Source of the DNA: Hemileia vastatrix
Lineage: Eukaryota; Basidiomycota; Pucciniomycetes; Pucciniales; Zaghouaniaceae
Direction of reading: 5' to 3'
DNA length: 64,000 bases
Assembly: GCA_030280995.1 (NCBI GenBank)
Contig: JASXTE010000005.1
Location: 33,865,501 to 33,929,500 of the forward strand
A program made the position numbers and the translations under genes. The notes beneath the pieces were generated by a model. It made no database searches. It was not told the origin of the DNA and was given only the letters and a program-made list of their open reading frames with translations. Numbering within the stretch: position 1 is the first letter of the stretch; each line of letters opens with the position of its first letter. Shown here in pieces: positions 24,545 through 34,766 of this stretch.

Positions 24545-24970
24545 GATTGGTGATATTTGTAAATGGTGAAAGAAATAATTCAATGCTCGATTAAAAAATG
24601 CAATGCATCCAACTTACCTTATCATAAATCGGTGAACAATTACTTTGGTTGCTTTTATTGCGAGAGAACCCATGCTTTCAATGAGTCATTTTTATCTTAA
24701 ATGTAAGAATGAAAGAAATAAAATCATGATAATGAGAAATATGATAAAATTTTTACTTAATGAATGATCGTCTTGCTCATTCATCTACTATAAATAGTTT
24801 GACCTTCCAACTTTAGCTGATAGCTATATATTATTCACTTTATTTTTCGACAAGAGAACATACACATTTACAAGACTATATACATAGTATCTTTTTTTAC
24901 TTTAGCTTTGATAGGTATAAATTTTAACAACTGATTATTTTTATTTTATTTTATTTTATTACAGTTCATT
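24545..24970. other. Spacer between tnp2 and gene B
   Basis: AT-rich with no gene seen. It ends in a TTTTATTTTATTTTATT tract immediately before the gene B start codon. Confidence 0.4.
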
Positions 24971-26630
24971 ATGGATGATAATTTTGAAGGGATGTCTGTT
25001 GACCCAACCGATTCTGATTGTTTTCTGCCTCAACATACTAATACTGGAAATACTCCTCCACCACCCTCTGCTGATCCACCTCCAGATGCATCTCAATCTG
25101 TACCACCTAATCCCAATCCAGGCCAAGAGTCTCATTCAGAACCGAGAAATTTTAATCCCAATCATCCTTCTGCTTCTGAAAGTGCTAATCAGCAAGCTGA
25201 TCAGCTAGGAAGAGATTGGGCTAGTGAAGTATTGAGGGAATTTTTTGGAGACCAATCATCATCTGCTCAGCCTAACCAAGGAGCAAGCACAAGTGGAGCA
25301 GGTAAGTCAAATTTGTAGTGTATTCTTTTATTGAAAAATAACCAATTTAATTAACTTATTTAAATTGTTAGTGAATCCCTCAATCATTATGGGTATCAGT
25401 GATTACCACAGACTCAATTCAGCAGAGTCTCATGAGCGAGAACGGGGGTTAAGGGCTGTAAGAGGCTTAGTTAGAAGGAATGATGTTCCCAGGAGCTCGG
25501 ACAGTCTAAATAGAAATATTTACCACTTTCTGAAGTATTGTCTTGGGGGACCAACACAAATATCAAAATATCCTGCGAGCCCAACACCTTTGGAGATTGA
25601 AAATTGGAAAGATTGGAGCCAATTCAAACTAAAAACCATTCAAACTGTCCTAACCCAAGTCCAATCTTCTAACCGTGCCAATTCTGCAGCTGATCGACAA
25701 TTTCTGATAACCAATTCTATAGCCTTCTTGCGATCCAAAATTCGACTACCCGAATTTTTTCCAGCACCTGAGCCTCGAGGACTAAAAGGAGGAGCACCGA
25801 TCCAACTTTCTGTCAAAAGAAACTTAGAGCGTGAATTGCAAGAAAAAGGTTTTCAGAAATTCGTGTTTGATTGGACTTGCCATGATTTTTCAGAATCAAC
25901 TTGGAATCAAGTCATGGGAAGCATAGTATGCGACCACTGTACCAGATGGCTCACCACCTTGAATACAATTGATCAGTCAAAGCTTCAGTTCACTCAATGT
26001 GTTATTGAGAAATGGGTAGTTAATAAGGGGAAGAAGATGATAAGGTTGTTTGGGCAAGAAGAGGAAAGGGTAGCAAGAGAAAAGATTGAAAAGAGGGCAA
26101 GGGCACAAGTAAAACGTTATCGGACCAAGGTAAGTTTTTTATTTTACTTTGCTTTTTGTTATTATGAAGCTGATTTAGTTGGAATTCAGATTGCTAGTGC
26201 ACGCTACAAGTTAGCAAGAGATCTCTGCAGTGATGTGCCAGGTTTTGTTGTGCTTTTTCATGATACTAGGTGCATCTCTGATATCGAGGAAGGCCCAGCA
26301 CCAGCCCCAACTGCACCTATCCGAGCTATTCCTGGATGGCGAAATCCTGAACTCAATGATTTGTTTAAAAAAATAGATAAGATGACAAAGGACTTAGCCC
26401 ATACACCAGCTCAAAAAAAATCAGCATTAAAAACATATTCACGGTCATCAGAAAGGACAGTTGCACAAAATGGTATATTCAATGTTCCCAAATACCTCCC
26501 CAAGAATTGCTATTCAGCAACATTTTTGCAAGGATTATCTGTGAATGAATGTGAGTCACTTGGGGTTGGAGCTGATATTGATCTGGTAAAGATTCGGGAA
26601 TCAATTAATAGAGCATCAACATCATCATAA
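24971..26630 (+). CDS. Gene B: uncharacterised 509-residue protein, paralogue of gene A
   Basis: The exons are 24971-25301, 25372-26129 and 26190-26630. Introns are 70 and 60 nt with matching phases, and the sum is 1530 nt with no lesion. The N-terminal 110 residues are acidic and rich in Pro, Ser and Gln. The rest contains a basic, helical segment with EERVAREKIEKRARAQVKRY and a C-terminal motif NVPKYLPKNCYSATFLQGL shared with gene A. No known catalytic signature is visible. An intact frame next to a decayed transposase is notable. It could be a TnpA-like accessory protein or an unrelated cargo gene; the sequence alone does not decide. Confidence 0.7.
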
Positions 26631-26845
26631 CTTAGGTATAACGGTGATCTTCTGTGTAATATAGCAATCTTATATTGAATTTTATGTATTCTGTTTCTTT
26701 TCAAAGCAGCTTGGTAAATGTTATAAAGTGATATTGAGATAGAGTAACATTTTATTTAAGAAAAACAAATAATGTATGAGATATAAAAATGTATTTTCAA
26801 CAAATTGATGGTCCATACCTCTTTATGTCACATTTATGTATCCAT

Positions 26846-28767
26846 ATTAATTTCAATCGAATTTAATGTTGACCAATACATAGTGAATACACGCTATGCC
26901 ACTTATACTTGCCAGGCATTGCTACCATTAAATATGCCAGTATCAAAAATTAATTTCGATCGAAATTAATGAGCATGATAATCATGAATTTCTGGAGTCA
27001 ACTGCTTATTTTTATGCATGGTGCCTTGCCAACATTAATTTCGATCGAAATTACTTTTGATACTGGCATATTGCATGGTGTCTATTCCTGGAAAGTGTAA
27101 GTGGCATAGTGTGTATTCATTACGTATTGGTCAACATTAATTTCAATAGAATTTAATATTGACATTTTCATATTGAACCCAAACCAGCAAACGACCCAAA
27201 AAATTCTTCATAAAACTGCTCATTAATTTCGATCGAAATTAGTGAGCACCATATACATATTGAATGGTAGTTATATCTGGTGTGTGTAAGTTGTAAAGCT
27301 TGTATTCAATGTTTATTGGTCAAAATTAATATTAATGTGTAAATGATATTTACATGCTCAATATGCATTGTAATGTGTTTACTTAAGAATAGAGTGCCCT
27401 ACTTTTCATCTTACATAAAAATGCTTGGTGGCATGTCAAATTCAATTTTTATTAAAATTAATGTTGACATGTTACCATGCATAACAGTAAGCAACTGACT
27501 GAATAAATTGATGATAATCATGAACCTTAATTTTGATCGAAATTAATGTTGCCAAGTGCAGATTGAAAAAAAGCTATGCCACTTACACTAGCCAGGCATA
27601 TCTACTATTTATAATGTATTGGTCAACATTAATTTTTATAGAAATTAATATGGATATGTAAATTTTATATTTACCCTCAACATGTATAGTAAATTTCAAT
27701 ACTTAAAAATACTTGCCGTCCTTTACATGTCATACAAAAAAGCATTATATCATTTCAACATTAATTTTGATCAAAATTAATGTTGGCATGCCATTATGCA
27801 TTGAAACAACTAACTGACTGAAAAAGTTCATGATCAAAATGCTCATTAATTTTGATCAAAATTAATGTTGACCAATACATATTGAATATAAGTAATCTCT
27901 GCTTACTCAGACCAGATATAACTACCATTCAATATGTATATGGTCAGCCTTAATTTCGATCGAAATTAATGGGAAGTTTTATGAAGAATCTTCTGGGTTG
28001 TTTTCTGGCTTGGGTTCAATATGCAAATGTCAACATTAAATTCGATCGAAATTAATGTTGACCAATACATAATGAATACACACTATGCCACTTACACTTT
28101 CCAGGCATATATACATGCAATATGCCAGTATCAAAAGTAATTTCGATCGAAATTAATGTTGGCAAGGCACCATGCATAAAAATAAGCAGTTGACTCCAGA
28201 AATTCATGATTATCATGCTCATTAATTTCGATCAAAATTAATTTTTGATACTGGCATATTTAATGGTAGCTATGCCTGGCAAGTGTAAGTGGCATAGCAT
28301 GTATTCATTATGTATTAGTCAACATTTATTTCGATTGAAATTAATATGGACATGGACTATGCATAAAATTCCTATAAGTATAGGTAAGCTAAGCAGTTAG
28401 ATAAACTGGTTTGATCAAGTACACCATATAAAAATTGATGTTTTAATGCCTTGTTTAATTTTGATCAAAATTAATTTTAAGCCATGCATGTTGAATTTTA
28501 TCTATGTCTGTGTAGTCCATGTGAAATGGCTTGTATTCAATATGCAGGGGTTTATATTAATTTTGATCAAAATTATGAGGTTCATTGCCTCATAAATTTG
28601 ATGGTTTCTGTCAGTGTTTCATGCATGGTGCCATCTGATACTTGTTGATTCCTATCAAAATTAATTTCAACACCAATATATTGAATACAAACCATGGCAC
28701 TTACAGTACTTGGTCATAGCTAAAATTCAATATGCTAGTCTCAAAATTAATTTCGATAGAAATTAAT
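26846..28767. repeat. Array of ~20 palindromes built on TTAATTTCGATCGAAATTAA
   Basis: Perfect or near-perfect copies occur at about 26949, 27034, 27222, 27526, 27760, 27844, 27950, 28034, 28138, 28221, 28454, 28554 and 28745. More degenerate ones lie at 26846, 27136, 27325, 27445, 27628, 28324 and 28650. Average spacing is about 100 bp. The spacers recur in both orientations (for example GGCATAGTGTGTATTCAT near 27105 against GAATACACACTATGCCAC near 28075, and TTTTGATACTGGCATATT against AATATGCCAGTATCAAAA), so the array is a mosaic of inverted modules joined at palindromes. No coding potential. Confidence 0.9.
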
Positions 28768-29801
28768 CAGGATCCATGAAGTTTATCAATAGTGTATGAG
28801 TTAAGTTTCAAGTCATATGTTTCATCATTTTCTTGCACCCATTTCTAGGTTATCTCAACAATTTTTTTCAAGTTTTATTATATTAATCAAAACTGTGGTA
28901 AGTTGTGAAAAATTAGCTAATCCAAATCTCAAATTGAATATTAATATTTTAATAATTTTGAATGTTGCTTAAGGTATTTCATTGGGTGATTCATAATAAT
29001 ATTTTATCAACTTAGTAGTCCTATAACTTTTGAAAAGTAACAATTTTGGTATAGTTAGGGACAACAATGCAATATCTTGTGCAGACTAAGATATATTGCA
29101 AAATAAAACTATTCAATTTTTTTTTTCCCTTAGTTGTATCCAAGTTTATCAAAGGTTTGGTCACGGTGCCCACACCCTAGCCTGACACTCCTCCTGTCAC
29201 TTAAAAAACAAATTCTTATCTTAAATTCTAATGTTACCAATTTTATATTTATAATTCATTTCTTGTTTGATGAGGCATATCAGTATATATGTGAATCTCG
29301 CATTGTCATCTGAAAGTAAATTTAACAAATATTCATAAAGGATTATTCTTTTTTTTCATATCATATACTAATTAAGTGTATCTCCATTGTTTAGGAGTAA
29401 ATTCTAATTTAAAAAATTTTGTATTTACCCGTGGCAATTTGCATATGGGATATAAATTTGTTATTATTTGTTTTTCACACTAAAAGTCCCCAAAGAATTA
29501 CTAGTATTTTCTGTTAGCTACATCAAATTTCGCTTCAATATAAACAGATTGTGATTTAGCATGTTACTCAGTTTACCCCACTATGAATAATACATGTTAA
29601 AAAAAGCTCAAATAATATAAAATCCCGCTCTTTATGTTTTCTGTTTCTTTCATCCTCACTTAAATTTTAATCTTATTCAATTTTTTATCCTATTAAATTA
29701 TCAACTTCAATTTTCTAGAATAGAGTTTCTTATAATTATTCATCATATTACATCATAATTTTTTGATATCGAATACTTTTTTTTAATATTCATTAATCAA
29801 T
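28768..29801. other. Spacer upstream of gene C
   Basis: AT-rich with no gene seen. Confidence 0.4.
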
Positions 29802-32495
29802 ATGTCTAGTATACAAAATCCTACACCTCCACTTTGTATGTATATCATGTTCCTCTCTCTTAATTTATATATTTCACTTATGTTCTATATCTTTTTTTTT
29901 CAAAAATTTGATTTTCCAGCACCCAAATGTGTTTCATCCCACTCTCTGATTGATACTCGCTTTGAAGCTTTTGAGCTTGCACCATGTCTGCCACATGGCA
30001 TGGCACCTAACCCTCCTGTACTTAGCAATGAGAGGCAGGAAATAAAAAGAGTTCAGTATCGCAATTTACTTGAATTGGCTAGAGATAAAACAGAAGAGGT
30101 TGTCAAGATCCTTAACAATAATCCTTCTCCTTCATATTTATCTAACCCTTGTAATGACTTACTCCAATATGTGAAAAGCCTTGAAAAATGTATGTTCATC
30201 ACCTTTTTTGTCTCCTTTTAAATTAGTAGATAAGATTATTAATATTTTTTTTTCTTCATATATATTTGTAGCTTATGAGGAGGGTATGATTCCTCCTGAT
30301 GAAGTCATTGTCATTAGGGATGATGATGAGACAGATGAACCATCAGCTTCAACTCATTCTTCAACTTCTAAGGAAAATCTTGAAACACCTGTTATCCGCT
30401 CCAAGAAAAAGAGATTATCCCAAGGCTCCTCTTTTGTTCGACGTATTAAACCGGCTTCTGCTAATGAATTTTCTGATGTATCAAATAATAAATCTCAAAA
30501 AAAAAGCAAAGGTTTTGATAATGAGTATATTCTTGTTTCCTTTTTTTTTATTGTTATCACTACGCAATATAGGGGGTGGACTTGCTAGCAAGTCCTCAAC
30601 CTGAACTCAGATGGAACTCAGATGGAACTCAGACTGAACTCAGACTGAACCCATACTGAACTCTACTTGAACACCCACCTAAAACTGTTCTGCTGAGTGG
30701 TGTTCATCCCTGATTGTATGGTTCCTTTATCAATAGCTCAATGTGTGTTCAATCTATGGTGAGTTTGGGTCCAAGGTTGCGGACTTGCTAGCAAGTCCGC
30801 CCCCCATATTGTGTGGTGTATTCTTTTATCTTTAAAATTCAATCATATATCTCTTTTATTGCTTACATATTGTACTTTTTATCTTTCTTTTGATATTTTG
30901 TACCAGAAACTCACCTTCTGTAGATTGTTCCATCCATAAATGCCCTCTCCCTGATGAAGATGATGAAAAGAGCAATGAAAATAGCGATGATCAACTGTCA
31001 GAATATGAAGCTATGCTTGTTCGTCAAAAAAAGCAAAGTTTAAAATCTTCTTCAAGACATGTTGATATGTTTGATAAAGATGATGATTCAAACAGCTCAT
31101 CACCAAATTCCTTCATTTCTAAGAAGCAATACCCATCACCTCCTAAATTACCTACTTTGACCTCTTTGAAAGCTTCTCTACCAATGAAATCAACTCCAAT
31201 CAAGATATCTAAAAAACCTCTAACTTATTCACCCTCAGTTCTAAAAGAATCTGATTTGCAGGAGGAATTCTGTAAAATTCATAATTTCTATAAAGGTAGA
31301 ATCAGCACGGCAAAGGTCCTCAGGTCGTGGTTGGAAATTGTTACTCTCCTCGAATTACGCTCTTCTACTTCTTCCCAAGAACCCATGTCAAATATTCCAA
31401 TGTTTACTTTTCATTGGGAAAAATCTTGTGGAGAAGATTGGCTTTCAAATCTTACTGAGTTATGTAAGTTACCATAATTTTTAGTCTTGACTTTTGTTCT
31501 TTTACTTATTTTTTTTTCCTTTTGTAGCAAATATTTTTTTAGAGATTGATAGCTCACAGCTATGGGTACTCGATAATATTGATTTCAAAAAAATGGAAGA
31601 TTTATGTGATCCTGATGGTTTAAATACTGAAATTCTTTCCTCAACAAAGAAAACGGATCACCCTGAATCCAATCTTATCCGAATGCTCATGAGATTAATG
31701 ATCCCAAGTGACCACTGCCGTTCTTCATGGGTATCTCTTATATCATCTTCACTTTATCTGACCGCACATGAATTCAGCCAGCTTCAATCACATCAAAACA
31801 TTAACTCAGATTGTCCAATTGAACGTGGTCTTCAGCTTCTAGCTCACCTTTCAAATCTGAAGAGTCCTATTTCTGATGGCTTAGAAGTTGGTCCCACTGC
31901 ACTTCAAACCCGTGATATATCAATGTCAACTCTTCTTCAAATCAGCAATATTATCATTGATATAATTATGTCAATTATCATTCTTAAATCAAAATATTGT
32001 GCTGCAACAATATCAAGTGGCAAGACTAGTGAAGCTCAACAATCAAGTGAGAAAAACGAAAATACTGAACTGACTATAATGAGAGAGAAACAAAAGGCTG
32101 CACTAAACAAAACAAATTCTGAATACTCCCACCACCAATATCAATCTTTCACATTCTATATAATCTATGGTGTCCGTGGTTTATTTCTGAGCTCTCAAGA
32201 TCATAGATTGGCTTCAGCAGCTGATTGCTTGGAGGTAATATCAGAAGTTAAGTTTCTTAATTTACATGAAAAAAAAAATCATTTGATGGAAGAAATAATT
32301 TGGAAAAATTTAAATAACTATATTTTAACATTAATAAAACCTTTTATAGGCAAGTGTGATCCATTTCCTTTAAAATTTGATACCCCAAGTCCTCCCGGAA
32401 TCGCAAGGGCTATTTCTGCAGATTTTCTTAATCACTGGAGCTCCATTCAGCCAGTATCACCTTTTTTTGCTAAACATAGCCTTTCAATAAATTAA
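29802..32495 (+). CDS. Gene C: uncharacterised 693-residue protein
   Basis: Five phase-consistent exons (29802-29835, 29920-30189, 30272-30524, 30907-31463, 31528-32495) sum to 2082 nt with no lesion. The middle third is acidic and Ser-rich (around VIVIRDDDETDEPSAS and CPLPDEDDEKSNENSDD) with basic patches such as IRSKKKR that could be nuclear localisation signals. The C-terminal 320 residues are helical, with an aliphatic stretch (LQISNIIIDIIMSIIILKSK). No domain is recognised. The third intron (30525-30906) contains a complete 261-bp MITE. Without the MITE and its duplication the intron would be 118 nt. Intactness suggests recent selection or recent arrival. Function unknown. Confidence 0.7.
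30558..30818. mobile_element. CACTA MITE, 261 bp, in an intron of gene C
   Basis: The left end is CACTACGCAATATAGGGGG followed by the palindrome GGACTTGCTAGCAAGTCC. The right end is the inverse, ending in ATATTGTGTGGTG. The target duplication is TAT (30555-30557, 30819-30821). The interior has short direct repeats of the type GAACTCAGACT near the left end. No coding capacity. Confidence 0.92.
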
Positions 32496-33293
32496 TATTC
32501 CAACATGTAAATAGATAAAGTTCTGTCTATATGATATATCTTGTATAATTCAAGTTATTTTCCTTCAAATACGTCAAAAATGTGACCATCTTTGAAATTT
32601 ATTAAGTAACCTTTGACATGATTTTCTAAATTAATTATTAAAAAAAATTATTGTAAGTCCAGCAATAACAAAGATTTTAAAATCTACTTATATGATTTCA
32701 AATACTTGTATTAAATTCTTAAATATTTTATTGTTTATATAAAAATATGATAACTGCTCTAGTTTTGTTACTTTACCTTTAATATTATATAATCTATTAA
32801 TTATTACAAATATTTTCGTTGATTGTAACATTTTTAATCAGAAGTAGAACAATTTAAATAATTAAATGAGTACATTCTTAAAAAAATACAATTTAATCTA
32901 TTATTGATTCAAAATTCTTTCTTCAACTCTTTATTATTAACTTTTTTATTAATAAGCCTGTTTGACCTAAAATACTATACAGTTAATTTGGTAGCATTAA
33001 AAGCACATTTTTATGGCTAATATATTTCAAATTCTTTATTATAGTTTTTTTTATTTTAGAACCTTTGCTACCAATTTAATAAAAATGACATTTAAAGATT
33101 TCACAACTTATATATTTCCTCAAAAGTAAATCAAATTTTCTTATAATATTATGAAAAAAAATTATTTTATTTCACAAATAAAAAAATAGATAATACTATA
33201 ATTATCAAAACTGAAAATGTTACAGCTACTCCCAGTATTTATCATGTTTAAATTTGCATTAAGTTGTGTATATATAATATAAATTTTTAATAT
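32496..33293. other. AT-rich spacer between convergent genes C and TET/JBP-like
   Basis: No gene seen; contains long A/T tracts only. Confidence 0.45.
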
Positions 33294-34766
33294 TTATATA
33301 TCTAGATTTTTTAGATTTGTCTTAACATTAGATAAATAATACTTTGCTGATTCTATTTCTTCCTCTATTAAGTCATCTCTTTTCAAAAAAACTCTCAAAG
33401 CACTAATCAAATATTCTAACCTAAATTTTTCGTTTTTAATTTCTAAGTATTCTGAAATATCAATATCAAAAACATTAAGCTTTTCTATAGCATGAAAAAG
33501 TCTAGTGCTGATTTGAATAGAAGAACCTATCCTAGTGAAGCCAGGAATTTCATGACATCTTGAGGTGAAATGCCTTAGTTGATTGGCAGGCCATAATGTC
33601 ACTGTTATTCCATTAGTTGCTTCAAAGTTGATTTTACTTCGAATTTCGGGAAACATAAGTTCTCCACCTATTTGTCGTGGTTGGGTCTTATCATACTTCA
33701 TATGAATGGTGTTTTTTTCTGTATCTTTCACCGCGCAATACGGGGGGCGGACTTGTTAGCAAGTCCGCAACCTTGGACTCAAATTCACCACAGATTGAAC
33801 ACACATTGAGCTATTGACAAAGGAACCATACAATCAGGGATGAACACCACTCAGCATAACAGTTTTTGTGGGTCTTCAAGTAGAGTTCAGTATGAGTTCA
33901 GTATGAGTTCAGTCTGAGTTCCATCTGAGTTCAGTCTGAGTTCAGGTTGGGGACTTGCTAGCAAGTCCACCCCCTATATTGCGTAGTGTTTAGGAAAAAA
34001 TATTCCTAAAGTATACTCACTTGCATCCTTATCGAGATGAACCTCATTAGAGAACCCATTACCATTCCCTCCAGATGTCCAAGTTAAATTACTAGCAAAC
34101 GGTACACCCTCTTCTTCACTAGAAACTTTTGAAAATCCAGGAATACCAAGTTTTGCGCAAAGATTAGTTGCCTCATTGTACTTTACATATGATATTTTTT
34201 TAAAAAAATATTCAAAGTACATTGCAATCCTCTTCATTCGTTTTTTATATTCATCCGTTTTTACAATATCATCAGTGTATTCATCTGCAAGGAAAAGCAT
34301 TCAAAAATTCAGTATTTAAATTAAAAAAAGTGATACTTACGAATATGTAAAGATTTCTTTCTATCTAAAATAAAGCCACCACCAAACATTTTTCCAAAAC
34401 CACCAGCTCTTTGATGATAACCATTATTTTTAATTTCATGTTTGCAGTAAGAAAGATCCTTAATGCATCGCACTGTAGCTTCTAACATATCTAGTTCTTT
34501 GAGCTCATGAATTTCAAAAGTCTGCACAAGAACATTAGGTATTAAGACACCTTTTGGTTTATAAATACTACATCCAGGAAAAAAATTGTAATAATTATTG
34601 CAATCTGTCATATTATTTGCATAAGATCGTGCATAGAAATGTGGCTTCTTCCCGTTTGTATCCATTCCAAGAGCGTTTACAAGTTTCATTCCAGTAGCAA
34701 TGTCTTTCGCCCACCTATTGTTAGAGTTCTTCCCTGGCCGTTTTTTTTTTTCAAATCGTTACTCAT
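33294..34766 (-). pseudogene. TET/JBP-like 2OG-Fe(II) dioxygenase gene, broken by a MITE
   Basis: This family oxidises the methyl group of 5-methylpyrimidines in DNA using iron and 2-oxoglutarate; rusts and other basidiomycetes have many copies. The minus-strand protein contains EVHLDKDASEYTLGIFF with the iron-binding HxD, then QIGGELMFPE, then ITVTLWPANQLRHFTSRC with the candidate distal His, then GFTRIGSSIQIS with the Arg expected to bind 2-oxoglutarate. A 56-nt intron lies at 34285-34340. The MITE at 33729-33988 sits in the exon between HxD and the distal His. It adds 263 bp including the duplication, so the uninterrupted gene was in frame across that point. A possible start ATG at 34766 is separated from the main frame by an 11-A run one base out of phase, so the true 5' end is uncertain. 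Assignment rests on motif order, not a search. Confidence 0.72.
33729..33988. mobile_element. CACTA MITE, 260 bp, in the TET/JBP-like coding exon
   Basis: Same family as the MITE at 30558, in opposite orientation. Ends are CACCGCGCAATACGGGGGG and CCCCCTATATTGCGTAGTG, each next to the GGACTTGYTAGCAAGTCC palindrome. The target duplication is TTT (33726-33728, 33989-33991). Interior direct repeats of the type GAGTTCAGTCT lie near the right end. Confidence 0.92.

Noticed and set aside
26846..28767. CRISPR-like array (regular palindromic repeats with spacers)
   Set aside because: Repeats are degenerate, spacers recur in inverted form, there are no cas genes and the genome is eukaryotic with introns.
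32235..32349. Additional intron near the 3' end of gene C
   Set aside because: GT..AG is present but removal of 115 nt would shift the frame; the unspliced frame runs to a sensible stop at 32495.
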